Positions 35,867 through 44,499 of a stretch of 54,741 nucleotides of DNA are shown piece by piece (within the stretch, counting starts at the first letter, position 1; each line of letters begins with the position of its first letter). The notes beneath the pieces were generated by a model. That model ran no database searches. It was not told the DNA's origin and worked only from the letters and a program-made list of their open reading frames with translations. Source of the stretch: Deltaproteobacteria bacterium (GTDB taxonomy: Bacteria > Desulfobacterota > BSN033 > UBA1163); NCBI GenBank assembly GCA_020059605.1, contig JAGVBT010000068.1, forward strand, positions 1 to 54,741. The letters run 5' to 3'. The position numbers were made by a program, and so were the translations under genes.

Positions 35867-37441
35867 ATGGAAAAGGTGGACTGCCTCTTCATCCATGTTC
35901 CCAAGCTCGAGAATTATTACCGTCCTATTGGAAAATTCCTCTGGATCAATTTTCTGCCCATGGGGCTCCTGGGTTTAGCCGACCTGCTCCAGCGGAACAG
36001 CATCTCTTCCCAGGTGGTCCACCTGGGAGTGGAGTGGATCGAAGACCCCAAGTTCTCCATTCTTGCCCATATCCAGAATAAGAATCCGAAGATCATTGCC
36101 CTCGACCTCCACTGGCACCATCAGAGCTATGATGTTTTAAGAGTCGCCAAAATGGTGAAAGAAGCCTTCCCCTCAGTTTATCTTCTCCTCGGAGGGTTTA
36201 CAGCCAGTTTCTTCCATGAAGAGATTATGAGGAATTTCGACGAGGTCGACGGCGTGATCCGGGGAGAGGCGGAGGTTCCCATGCTGGAACTGGCCCAGGC
36301 TGTCCTCCGTGGGGAAGATGACCTCTTCTCCGTTTCGAATCTCACATGGAGAAGAAAGGGAAGGATCCTGGTCAACCCGCTTTCCTACGTGGCCTCGGAA
36401 AAGGACCTGAACCGGCTCTCTTTCACGAACTTCCCCCTTCTCAAAAATTATTCCACCTATGTCCGGTACATTGGCCAACCCTTCTATGTGAAGGGCGTCT
36501 CCAAAGAGAAGAATTTCTGGATGTATTCTCTGAAATCGCCCATCTATCATCTCACCGTGGGCAGGGGGTGCCCTGTTCAATGCACCTGGTGCAGCGGTAA
36601 TATTCCTTCCCAGAAGACGATCACCGGGCGGAAAAAGGTGACCTTCCGGGAGGTGGAGGAGGTCCTCCAGACGATCCGGGAAGCCCTCTCGTATGGATAC
36701 GAAACCTTTCATGTCTGTTTCGATCCTTATCCGAAGAATCCGGAATACTTTCTCGAACTCTTTTCTCGGATCCGCGAGGAAAAGATACGGATGGAATGTT
36801 TCTTCGAATCGTTCGGGTTGCCCACGACAGATTTTATCCGTTCTTTCAAAGAGACTTTTCCGGGCCGAAAATCGCTGATCGGCATTTCACCCGATGTGGG
36901 ATCAGACCGGCTGAGAAGGGTTCACAAGGGGAATGCCTATTCGAACCGGGAACTGATGGAATGCCTGGACCGGTTAAAAAGTCATGATGTCTCCTGCGAC
37001 CTCTTCTTCACCGTGGGCGTGCCTTTTGAGAAGGAGGAAGATGTCCGGCAGACGATCGAGCTTCAGAAGAAGATCCGTGCTGGCTATCCCAACGTGAAGG
37101 GCATTCGCACTTTTACGATTGAGATGGAGCCGGGTTCTCCCTGGCACCTTGATCCGGAGATATTCGGCGTGAAGACCTCCCTCTGGAATTTTATGGATTT
37201 CTATCAGTACCATTCCGGCAGGGAAAACGCCTTTTCATCGCTCGGGTACTGGATACCGGATTATTTTGAAGGCGTCGAAAACGGCAGGGAGTTTGAGGAA
37301 AGATTACAACAGATGAAATGCCGCCGATTCTGCTTCATCCATCCCAATGCGAGAAAGTCATCGGGACCTTTCTGGGGAAGGAGACTGTGCGATCTCTCCA
37401 ATTTGTTCTGGAAATCGAGGGGGCTGATTAAGAAAGATTAG
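35867..37441 (+). CDS. B12-binding domain radical SAM protein
   Basis: A 524-residue class B-type radical SAM protein. The N-terminal part (about 1-170) resembles the cobalamin-binding Rossmann domain (IIALDLHWHHQSYDVLRVAK ... LLLGGFTASFFHEEIM). The radical SAM core follows, with Cys235-x3-Cys239-x2-Cys242 in GRGCPVQCTWCSG, and a C-terminal extension of about 100 residues. Family members are often methylases or ring-forming enzymes acting on lipids or natural products. The ATG has no good ribosome binding site. It is 152 bp after the FAD enzyme gene on the same strand. The substrate is unknown; a link to the FAD enzyme and exporter is inference from context. Confidence 0.85.
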   Translation: MEKVDCLFIHVPKLENYYRPIGKFLWINFLPMGLLGLADLLQRNSISSQVVHLGVEWIEDPKFSILAHIQNKNPKIIALDLHWHHQSYDVLRVAKMVKEAFPSVYLLLGGFTASFFHEEIMRNFDEVDGVIRGEAEVPMLELAQAVLRGEDDLFSVSNLTWRRKGRILVNPLSYVASEKDLNRLSFTNFPLLKNYSTYVRYIGQPFYVKGVSKEKNFWMYSLKSPIYHLTVGRGCPVQCTWCSGNIPSQKTITGRKKVTFREVEEVLQTIREALSYGYETFHVCFDPYPKNPEYFLELFSRIREEKIRMECFFESFGLPTTDFIRSFKETFPGRKSLIGISPDVGSDRLRRVHKGNAYSNRELMECLDRLKSHDVSCDLFFTVGVPFEKEEDVRQTIELQKKIRAGYPNVKGIRTFTIEMEPGSPWHLDPEIFGVKTSLWNFMDFYQYHSGRENAFSSLGYWIPDYFEGVENGREFEERLQQMKCRRFCFIHPNARKSSGPFWGRRLCDLSNLFWKSRGLIKKD

Positions 37442-37450
37442 ACCCTGTTA

Positions 37451-37714
37451 GTGATTGGAATTTTGGGCGATATGAAGATCATCGGCGAGATCTATCAACC
37501 GGAACTCTCCCTTCTTCCCATCGGGAGCCACTTCACCATGGACCCGAGGGAGGCAGCGTATGCGGCCAAGCTGATTGGTTCGAAGTTTGTGATCCCGATG
37601 CATTACGGAACCTTTCCCGTGTTAACGGGCACGGTGGAGGATTTTCAGAAATGGATGAAAGATGTGCCCCAGACAAAAGTCCTGACGGTCAAGCCCGGCG
37701 AGACCGTGCAATAG
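37451..37714 (+). pseudogene. C-terminal remnant of an MBL-fold metal-dependent hydrolase (UPF0173-like)
   Basis: The 87 codons match only the C-terminal third of the UPF0173 metallo-beta-lactamase-fold hydrolases (LGDMKIIGEIYQPELSLLPI, GSHFTMDPREAAYAAKL, FVIPMHYGTFP). Full-length members have about 210-230 residues, and the metal-binding HxHxDH part is missing. A stop codon lies four codons upstream in frame, and the upstream DNA belongs to the radical SAM gene. This is best read as a truncated gene left by a deletion, with its GTG start being fortuitous. Confidence 0.8.
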
Positions 37715-37732
37715 ATCGCCTTCGACCTTTTT

Positions 37733-40486
37733 TCATAGCTGCAGGCGTTGTCTTAAAAATTGCCCGGTATAGGACTGCCCCGAAGCCATGACCGTTTTGA
37801 GATCGCCTTCCGCGACAACCCTTCCGCCAGCCTCCCCGCCTTCCGGTCCGAGGTCGATGATATGGTCCGCGCAGCGGATCAGGTCCAGGTTGTGTTCGAT
37901 GACGACGAGGGAATGGCCATTGGAGAGGAGATTCTCAAACGTTTTCAGAAGGAGTTCGATGTCGGCCATGTGAAGACCTGTGGTAGGCTCGTCGAAAATA
38001 AAGAGATTTTTCCCCGGATCGACATGACCGATATGCTGGGCCAGTTTCAAACGCTGGGATTCCCCTCCGCTTAGCGTATTGGTCGATTGACCGAGAGTGA
38101 GATAGCCCAATCCGACTTCCTTCAATGTCCGGAGTTTTGAGAGGATCTTCGGGTGTCCTTTGAAAAAGTCAAGGGCTTCCTCCACGGTCATATTTAAAAC
38201 CTCTGAAATGTTTTTATCCTGATAATGAATCTTCAACACCTCGGGCCGGAACCTTTTCCCCTCACATGCATCGCAGGTGATGATGACATCTTCCAGAAAT
38301 TGCATGTCCAGAACCTGAAACCCTGCCCCCTGGCAGGTCTCGCACCGGCCTCCGGCCGTGTTGAAAGAGAAATGGCGGGGTTGAAGCCCGTATTTTCTTG
38401 CCTCCCGGGTTCTGGCAAAAAGGTCCCGGATTTCGCTGAAGGTCTTGATATAGGTGGCGGCATTTGATCGGAGGCTTTTACCGATCGGGGATTGATTGAC
38501 CAGGACAAGGTTGTCCACCCGATCCAACCCTTCGATCGAATCAAAAGCGCCCCTCTCAAATTCCGAATTCCCACTGCCTTTAGCCCCGGCATAGAGGATA
38601 TTGTGGACCAGAGTGGTCTTCCCCGCACCGGATACACCCGTGATGCAGACCATCATCCCAAGGGGAATACGGACGTTAATCTCTTTTAGGTTATGCTGAC
38701 GGGCTTTTCGGATGGTGACCCACCCCGAGGGTTTTCTTTTGGATTTGGAGGGGCCCGGCGAGATGCCATTTCTCAGGTACCGGGCGGTGATGGAATTCTC
38801 GATTTGCAAAAGGGAGCCAATCTCTCCCTCAAACACGACATGTCCCCCCTCTTTTCCGGCTCCCGGACCGAGATCAAGGATGGAATCGGCCGCCCGAATG
38901 ATATCCGGGTCATGCTCCACGACGACGACCGTATTGCCTCCTTTACGTAACCGGAAGAGCGCCTGGAGGAGACGATGGGTATCCCTGGCGTGCAGGCCGA
39001 TGCTTGGTTCATCGAGCACATAGAGGGTTTCTGTCAGGGAGGATCCCAATGCCCTTGCCAGGGTGATTCGCTGATATTCGCCGCTGGAGAGGGTGCGGGT
39101 CTGGCGCGAAAGAGTGACATATCCCAGTCCTACCTCCGCCATAAATTTGATCCGGTCATGAATCTCTTTCAGGAGGCGCTCTCCCACCTTTCTTTGATGC
39201 TCTTTCAACGGAATGTTTGAAAAGAACTCCAGGAGTTCCGAAATGGGCATCTCCCCGAACTCACAGATATTTTTCCCTGCCAAACGGACATGGAGCGCCT
39301 CTTGTTTGAGGCGGGACTCATGACAATTGGGGCAGGGGGTATAGGCCCGGTATTTACTGAGGAAGACCCGGTAATGAACTTTATACCGCTTTCCCTCCAT
39401 CCATTCGAAAAACCCCCTGAGGCCGATGAATTCATCTTTCCCGTTGAGAAGAATCTCCTTCTGTTCGGGTTGAAGTTCATCAAAAGGCTTTTGAGTCGGG
39501 ATGCGGTGCCGGCGGCAGGCCTTCCAGAGGTATCCGTAAAGATCTTCATAGGCGGGTGTGTTCCAGGGAGCAAAGGGCTTTTCTTTCAGAGTTTTCTTCG
39601 GATCGGGGATCACCTTCTGCCAATCAATGCCAATCACCCTGCCGAAACCTTGGCAGGTTGGGCAAGCTCCCACAGGGCTGTTAAAGGAGAAGAGAAGGGG
39701 TTCGGGTTCTTTAAAGATTCTTCCGCACCGGTTGCAGGAGTAACTCGAGTTGAAGGCCATTTTCTTGCCTTCCTCTCCAAGGACCTCAATCGTTCCGCCA
39801 CCTATGTGAAATCCGCTCTGAATGGCTTCGGCCAGCCTCGACCTGCTCTTTTCCTCGGAGGACAATCGATCGATGAGCAAAAATATTTTCCGGTTATCCC
39901 GGAAATGAGAGGGAGGAAGGACTGTGAGATCAAGGACTTCTCCTTCTTCCCAGATCCGGTAATATCCGTTCTGGATGAGTTCTTTAATTTTGATCTCCGC
40001 CTTTTCACCCTTTGCTAATGGGACGGGGCTGAGAACGGATACCTTCTGTTGTGGGTATTGACTCAGGATGGCCTCAGAGACGGTTTCAACCGTGTCTCCG
40101 GCAACTTTTACCTGACAATGGGGGCAGAAGACCTCTCCGATTTTGGCGAACAGAAGCCTTAAGTAATCGTAGATCTCCGAAGCCGTTCCCACGGTGGACC
40201 TGGCATTCTTCACCGAGTTCTTCTGCTCGATGGCGATGGCGGGAGGAATTCCATGAATCGCCTCAACATCAGGCCGGTCCATCTTCTCTAAAAACTGGCG
40301 GGCATAGGTGGAAAGGGATTCGATATAACGCCGTTGGCCCTCGGCAAAAAGAGTGTCAAAAGCAAGAGTCGATTTTCCCGACCCCGAAACGCCGGTGATC
40401 ACCGTGATTTTGCCTCTTGGTATCCGGCAGGAGATGTTTTTGAGGTTATGGGACTTGGCCCCGATGATCTCGATAAATTTTTCCAT
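37733..40486 (-). CDS. uvrA: Excinuclease ABC subunit A
   Basis: The damage-recognition ATPase of nucleotide excision repair, 917 residues. It has two ABC modules: Walker [16 protein letters not shown] near the N-terminus and [15 protein letters not shown] in the second half, with [16 protein letters not shown] and [16 protein letters not shown] signatures. Zinc-binding cysteine pairs [15 protein letters not shown] and CETCQGAG are present. The ATG at 40486 is chosen; a GTG at 40489 is next to it. A TTGAAG/TATTAT promoter ends so close to the start that the leader would be almost absent. An IS200/RAYT element begins 46 bp upstream. Confidence 0.97.
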   Translation of the reverse strand: MEKFIEIIGAKSHNLKNISCRIPRGKITVITGVSGSGKSTLAFDTLFAEGQRRYIESLSTYARQFLEKMDRPDVEAIHGIPPAIAIEQKNSVKNARSTVGTASEIYDYLRLLFAKIGEVFCPHCQVKVAGDTVETVSEAILSQYPQQKVSVLSPVPLAKGEKAEIKIKELIQNGYYRIWEEGEVLDLTVLPPSHFRDNRKIFLLIDRLSSEEKSRSRLAEAIQSGFHIGGGTIEVLGEEGKKMAFNSSYSCNRCGRIFKEPEPLLFSFNSPVGACPTCQGFGRVIGIDWQKVIPDPKKTLKEKPFAPWNTPAYEDLYGYLWKACRRHRIPTQKPFDELQPEQKEILLNGKDEFIGLRGFFEWMEGKRYKVHYRVFLSKYRAYTPCPNCHESRLKQEALHVRLAGKNICEFGEMPISELLEFFSNIPLKEHQRKVGERLLKEIHDRIKFMAEVGLGYVTLSRQTRTLSSGEYQRITLARALGSSLTETLYVLDEPSIGLHARDTHRLLQALFRLRKGGNTVVVVEHDPDIIRAADSILDLGPGAGKEGGHVVFEGEIGSLLQIENSITARYLRNGISPGPSKSKRKPSGWVTIRKARQHNLKEINVRIPLGMMVCITGVSGAGKTTLVHNILYAGAKGSGNSEFERGAFDSIEGLDRVDNLVLVNQSPIGKSLRSNAATYIKTFSEIRDLFARTREARKYGLQPRHFSFNTAGGRCETCQGAGFQVLDMQFLEDVIITCDACEGKRFRPEVLKIHYQDKNISEVLNMTVEEALDFFKGHPKILSKLRTLKEVGLGYLTLGQSTNTLSGGESQRLKLAQHIGHVDPGKNLFIFDEPTTGLHMADIELLLKTFENLLSNGHSLVVIEHNLDLIRCADHIIDLGPEGGEAGGRVVAEGDLKTVMASGQSYTGQFLRQRLQL

Positions 40487-40493
40487 CACATCA

Positions 40494-40524
40494 ATTATAA
40501 TACATCAGTCCACACATTCTTCAA
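40494..40524 (-). promoter_or_regulatory. Candidate uvrA promoter, very short leader
   Basis: On the minus strand TTGAAG (40519-40524) is followed after 16 bp by TATTAT (40497-40502); TATAAT overlaps at 40494-40499. Transcription would start at about 40487-40490, at or within a few bases of the uvrA start, and no Shine-Dalgarno sequence is visible. The -35 is only 8 bp from the end of the RAYT element. Confidence 0.5.
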
Positions 40525-40532
40525 ACCTTACT

Positions 40533-41572
40533 GGGGTCAGGCATAACTAATTAGCTATTGACAAAGAGGAGTTCCTTTGGTAAGAAGGTCCTATGGCGAG
40601 GAGACCAAGAATTCATTACCCTGGGGGGCTTTACCACGTCATGGTCCGGGGAAATAGAGGGCTTAAGGTTTTCCAGCAGGATCGAGATTACCGGCTCTAT
40701 CTGAAATTTTTAGAAGAGTATAAAGAACGATACGGGTTTTTATTATATGCTTATGTATTGATGCCGACGCATGTCCATCTATTGATTGAGGTGGGAGAGA
40801 TTCCTCTTTCGAGACTGATGCAGAGTCTTCAATTTCGTTACACGAGGAATTATAATTTGCGGTATCAGGGTTGGGGTCATCTTTTCCAGGGGCGTTATAA
40901 GGCGATTCTTTGTGAGAAGGATTCGTATTTGATTGAGCTATCGGCCTATATTCATTTGAATCCGGTTCGTGGAAAGCTGGTGAAAGATCCGTCGGAGTAT
41001 CCGTGGAGTAGTTATCGAGAGTATTTAAGGGGAGGCAAAGGGGGGTTGGTGGATAGTAGTTTTGTGTTATCTCAATTTTCTGGTGTCAGGGCAAGAGCCA
41101 TTCGGGATTATGTGCGGTTTGTAGAAAATCAGATATTTGTGGGGCACCGGGAGGATTTATATCGGGTGAGGGGGCAGCGGTTTTTAGGGGGTGAGGATTT
41201 TGTTGAGCGAGTTTTAAGGGGGCGGAAAGATAAGCCTTCTTATACTTACGACCTATCGATCCAGGAGTTGGTGGCTCATGTAGGCTCTGTTTTTGATATA
41301 TCGGTGGAGACAATTTGCAGCATGAGCCGGAATCGAGAGGGGGCATGGGGTCGTGGGATGGTTGGGTATGTGGGGAGGAGGTTTTGTGGCTATTCGAACA
41401 AGAGTTTTGCGGAGTACTTTCATAGGGACCCAGTAGCGGTGAGTCGGGGGATAGCGAAGGTAGAAGAGAAGATCAGATTGGATAAGAGGTTTGAAATAAC
41501 GCTTCAGAGATTGGAAGAAGAGGTCGTAAGGGGGGCGAAACGAAAAATAAGCTATTAGTTATGTCTGACCCC
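40533..41572 (+). mobile_element. IS200/RAYT-type element with 27-bp inverted ends
   Basis: Nearly identical inverted ends bound the element: GGGGTCAGGCATAACTAATT... at 40533-40559 and its counterpart ending TAGTTATGTCTGACCCC at 41546-41572. The only gene inside is a Y1-type transposase that ends within the right inverted repeat. Coding composition is more AT-rich than in the neighbours, which suggests recent arrival. No clear target duplication is seen, consistent with single-strand HUH transposition. Insertion separated uvrA from the membrane protein gene at 41555-42895. Confidence 0.88.
40593..41558 (+). CDS. REP-associated tyrosine (Y1/HUH) transposase with DnaA-like C-terminus
   Basis: A 321-residue HUH nuclease-type transposase. 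The metal-binding HVH is at 60-62 in PTHVHLLIE, and the catalytic tyrosine is Tyr119 in SAYIHLNPVR. Residues about 225-315 resemble the DNA-binding domain IV of DnaA (ISVETICSMSRNREGAWGRG ... YFHRDPVAVSRGIAKVEEKI), an extension found in some RAYT-like proteins. It presumably cuts and joins single-stranded element ends. The gene ends in TAG inside the right inverted repeat. Confidence 0.92.
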   Translation: MARRPRIHYPGGLYHVMVRGNRGLKVFQQDRDYRLYLKFLEEYKERYGFLLYAYVLMPTHVHLLIEVGEIPLSRLMQSLQFRYTRNYNLRYQGWGHLFQGRYKAILCEKDSYLIELSAYIHLNPVRGKLVKDPSEYPWSSYREYLRGGKGGLVDSSFVLSQFSGVRARAIRDYVRFVENQIFVGHREDLYRVRGQRFLGGEDFVERVLRGRKDKPSYTYDLSIQELVAHVGSVFDISVETICSMSRNREGAWGRGMVGYVGRRFCGYSNKSFAEYFHRDPVAVSRGIAKVEEKIRLDKRFEITLQRLEEEVVRGAKRKISY

Positions 41573-42895
41573 AAAGTTCCTCGCCTCTTTCACCCAGATT
41601 CTTAATTTTGATTTTCGGGGAGGGACTGTTCCCGGAAAAGCCTGCTTGATCTTGGCGTAAAGTTTTTCAGGGTCTTCGTCGGCAAGTGCGGAAACCGAAT
41701 GAACCCCTACCCCTTCCAATAATTTAAGATTTTCAATCCCCAACCCTTTTAATTGAGCCAGCCGGGCCTTTTCCATCCAGTCCAGGAGTTCTTCTCTCGG
41801 GATGAGAAGGCGCAGGGCGAGCTCCTCCCTCTCCCTCTTATACGCGGCCTTGGCAATGAGGTCGTCAAGGGTCGATATGCCGATCCTGGGCAGTTCTCCC
41901 CGCTTGACGGGATCGATCCAGTAGGCCTCTTTCAAACGGGGATAAAAGGAATCAACGGTGTTGTTGTCAATGGCTTTGAAGATGAGGACATAAAAGCTGA
42001 TCATCAGAATGGCTGTCAGGACTTCCGTGAGAAGCCGTGTCCTCTTATCGGGATGGATGCGGTAGGTCGATTCCTCCCATCCCCTTCCGAATCGGAATAA
42101 GGAGATGAAGTTATACATGACATAGGCCTGGACCGCAAAGGGCGGAAAGCCAAGAAAACCGAGGAGAGGCATCTCAAACCCCCTCAACCCTTCGAAGAAG
42201 GGAACGGTGTAGACCCATTTGGAGCGCGCCCAGAAGTTCCAGAACTCCCAGAGGAGACCACAGATCAGGCCGGCGAAGAGAAGGAGATAAATTTTTTGGG
42301 GTTTTCCTTCTTCAAGGTCTTTCAACAGAGATTTCCCTCCGAAGCGATAAACAAAAGGCTCCAGGAGAAATATGAATCCCACCCAGATCAGAGGGAAAAA
42401 GTACTCCGGAAGGACTACGGAGGAGACGAGGCAAATCGTCCCCAGCGCGATCAGGACATGATGGCCTCCCGGGGAGAGGATTCTATCTTTCATCGATGAT
42501 TTTTTGAATAATCCCGAGGCCTCCAATAATTCGGTTGTCTCAAATAATCCGGGAAGAACCGTTCCGTAGGCGACCGCATAGCCGATCCATCGTTCACCCA
42601 TTGAAGGTGGGAGATTGATGTAATACCAGTTCTTGAGAGAGAGGTTAGCCGCCTCAAAGATCAGCCAGATGAAGATCGACCATGGGATCACCAAAAAGAA
42701 CTCTTTTCTTCGATTCACGAGTAAGGAATTGCCTTTCAGGCGGTAGATGATCGCATCGATCACGAGGATGTAGGACCACCAGGTAAAACAGTAGAACCAG
42801 CTGTAGAACGGCTCCACCCTCTTAAGGTGGAGGCCCTCAGAAAGAATCAGGAGAAGAAACCCAATCACCCCGTGGATTGGAAAAGTTTTTTTCAT
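41555..42895 (-). CDS. Polytopic membrane protein with C-terminal helix-hairpin-helix (DUF4332-like)
   Basis: I do not recognise a named function. The 446-residue protein has about nine hydrophobic segments in residues 1-310 with several Trp-rich helices (WEFWNFWARSKWVY). A soluble C-terminal part contains LKGLGIENLKLLEGVGVHSV, typical of helix-hairpin-helix/DUF4332 domains. The last residues RHN and the stop codon come from the right end of the RAYT element, so the original C-terminus was altered. Joining the sequences either side of the element would give a stop after three or four further codons, so little was lost. It lies 45 bp after livF on the same strand. Confidence 0.7.
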   Translation of the reverse strand: MKKTFPIHGVIGFLLLILSEGLHLKRVEPFYSWFYCFTWWSYILVIDAIIYRLKGNSLLVNRRKEFFLVIPWSIFIWLIFEAANLSLKNWYYINLPPSMGERWIGYAVAYGTVLPGLFETTELLEASGLFKKSSMKDRILSPGGHHVLIALGTICLVSSVVLPEYFFPLIWVGFIFLLEPFVYRFGGKSLLKDLEEGKPQKIYLLLFAGLICGLLWEFWNFWARSKWVYTVPFFEGLRGFEMPLLGFLGFPPFAVQAYVMYNFISLFRFGRGWEESTYRIHPDKRTRLLTEVLTAILMISFYVLIFKAIDNNTVDSFYPRLKEAYWIDPVKRGELPRIGISTLDDLIAKAAYKREREELALRLLIPREELLDWMEKARLAQLKGLGIENLKLLEGVGVHSVSALADEDPEKLYAKIKQAFPGTVPPRKSKLRIWVKEARNFGVRHN

Positions 42896-42940
42896 CGAAA
42901 TCTAATTTATCACATCCATTTTATCAGGGCAATCACGATG

Positions 42941-43654
42941 TTACCTTCCGAGGTAGAGGTGTTTGACCTCCTCATTGTTCAGGAGTCCCTCTCCCGTATC
43001 TTCCAGCCGGTTTAGGCCGAGATCCAGGACGTAAGCCCGATGGGCCAAACGAAGCGCTTTCCGGGCGTTTTGCTCAACAATGAGAAAGGTCGCCCCTTCC
43101 TGGTTGATCGAATTAATCTGTCGATACATCTCGTCAATGACCTTGGGCGCTAATCCCAGGGAGGGTTCATCCAATAGGATTAGTTTGGGTTTAATCATGG
43201 AGGCCCGTGCCAGGGCGAGGACCTGTTTTTCGCCTCCGGATAGAGATCCGGCCTTCATCTTTTTCCTTTTATTGAGAATGGGATAGCGCTCAAAGATTTC
43301 CCGGATCGCCATTTCGATCCTGGAAGGATCGCCGAGAGGGGTTCCGCCCATCTCCAGGTTTTCCATTACGGTCAGGGTGGGAAAGATATTTCTTCCCTGG
43401 GGAATATAGGAGATTCCCATTCTCACTTTTTCTTCGGGATCTTTTCCGGAAATTTCTGATCCAAAAAATCGGATAGAGCCTTTCTTGGGTTTAATCAAAC
43501 CGACGATCGTTTTCAGGAGCGTGGACTTCCCTGAGCCGTTTGGGCCGATGATGCAGACGATCTCTCGCGGGGCTATATGGATGGAGACTCCATGGAGCAC
43601 TTCAATCTTTCCATATCCGGAATAGACGTCTTTTACTTCTAAAAGAGTCACCAT
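42941..43654 (-). CDS. livF: Branched-chain amino acid ABC transporter ATP-binding protein LivF
   Basis: One of two ATPases of the Liv importer. The start at 43654 gives MVTLLEVKDVYSGYGKIEVL and 237 residues. Walker A is GPNGSGKSTLLKTIVG, the signature is SGGEKQVLALARA, and Walker B is LILLDEPSLGLAP. The longer frame to 43693 reads through gttcgga heptad repeats. It is the last gene of livK-H-M-G-F, separated from livG by a 95-bp repeat-bearing gap. Confidence 0.95.
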   Translation of the reverse strand: MVTLLEVKDVYSGYGKIEVLHGVSIHIAPREIVCIIGPNGSGKSTLLKTIVGLIKPKKGSIRFFGSEISGKDPEEKVRMGISYIPQGRNIFPTLTVMENLEMGGTPLGDPSRIEMAIREIFERYPILNKRKKMKAGSLSGGEKQVLALARASMIKPKLILLDEPSLGLAPKVIDEMYRQINSINQEGATFLIVEQNARKALRLAHRAYVLDLGLNRLEDTGEGLLNNEEVKHLYLGR

Positions 43655-43749
43655 ATGCAAAGTTCGGAGTTCGGAGTTTTGAGTTCGGAGCAATTCACTT
43701 TGATGTTTGGGGGTTTAAACTAAGAACTACGAACTCATTACCCCGAACC
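43655..43749. repeat. Heptad repeat of agttcgg between livG and livF
   Basis: Units of agttcgg/agttttg are repeated at about 43663-43692, then less regular words (actaagaactacgaactc). It is within the liv operon and shows no terminator. Confidence 0.65.
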
Positions 43750-44499
43750 TTAAATTCCCAGATAGGCTTCAATGACCCGCGGGTTGTTTTGGATCTCCTT
43801 GGGCCTTCCTTCGGCTATTTTCTCGCCGTTATCCAATACAAAGATCCATCCGCAGAGTTCAATGATCACATCCATATTATGCTCGATGATAAAAAAGACC
43901 ATTCCCCACTCTTTCATCTTGGTGATCAGCTCCATGATGGTTCTGATCATGATGGGGTTGATCCCTGCCGTGGGTTCGTCGAGAAGGATCATGCTGGGGT
44001 TGGCCATCAATCCCCTCGCCAATTCCAGCAATTTCTGCTGCCCATAGGAGAGATTCTGGGCGAATTGGTCTTTCAGGTGGGACAACCCGACCAGGTCGAT
44101 CAACTCCAAAGCCTTCTTCCGGTTTTCTCTTTCCTCTTTCCGAATCGTCTTCGGGTTAAACCAGAGAGATCGAAATTTCTCTCCGGTCTGGCGAGGCGGG
44201 GCAATCAGCATATTTTCCATCACCGTCATTCTCGGGAGCACACGGGTGATCTGGAAGGTTCGGACAATGCCACCGATGGCCACTTCATGGGGGAGAAGTC
44301 CGTCAATGCGTTTTCCTTTAAAATAAATTTCTCCCCGGTCCGGGGGAATAAAGCCGGTGATGAGATTGAACAGGGTGGTTTTTCCGGACCCGTTGGGACC
44401 GATGAGGCCTGTGATGGCATGGTCCTTCAGGGCGAAGGTACAGTTGGAGACGGCTTGAATGCCTCCGAAGGATTTACTGAGCCCCCTCGTTTCAATCAT
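43750..44499 (-). CDS. livG: Branched-chain amino acid ABC transporter ATP-binding protein LivG
   Basis: The second Liv ATPase, 249 residues from the ATG at 44499, which overlaps livM by 4 bases (ATGA). MIETRGLSKSFGGIQAVSN is the usual opening. Walker A is GPNGSGKTTLFNLITG, the signature is LSYGQQKLLELARGL, and Walker B is MILLDEPTAGINP. A family-specific long insert (FNPKTIRKEERENRKKALEL) is present. The longer frame to 44607 lies within livM and is rejected. Confidence 0.95.
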   Translation of the reverse strand: MIETRGLSKSFGGIQAVSNCTFALKDHAITGLIGPNGSGKTTLFNLITGFIPPDRGEIYFKGKRIDGLLPHEVAIGGIVRTFQITRVLPRMTVMENMLIAPPRQTGEKFRSLWFNPKTIRKEERENRKKALELIDLVGLSHLKDQFAQNLSYGQQKLLELARGLMANPSMILLDEPTAGINPIMIRTIMELITKMKEWGMVFFIIEHNMDVIIELCGWIFVLDNGEKIAEGRPKEIQNNPRVIEAYLGI

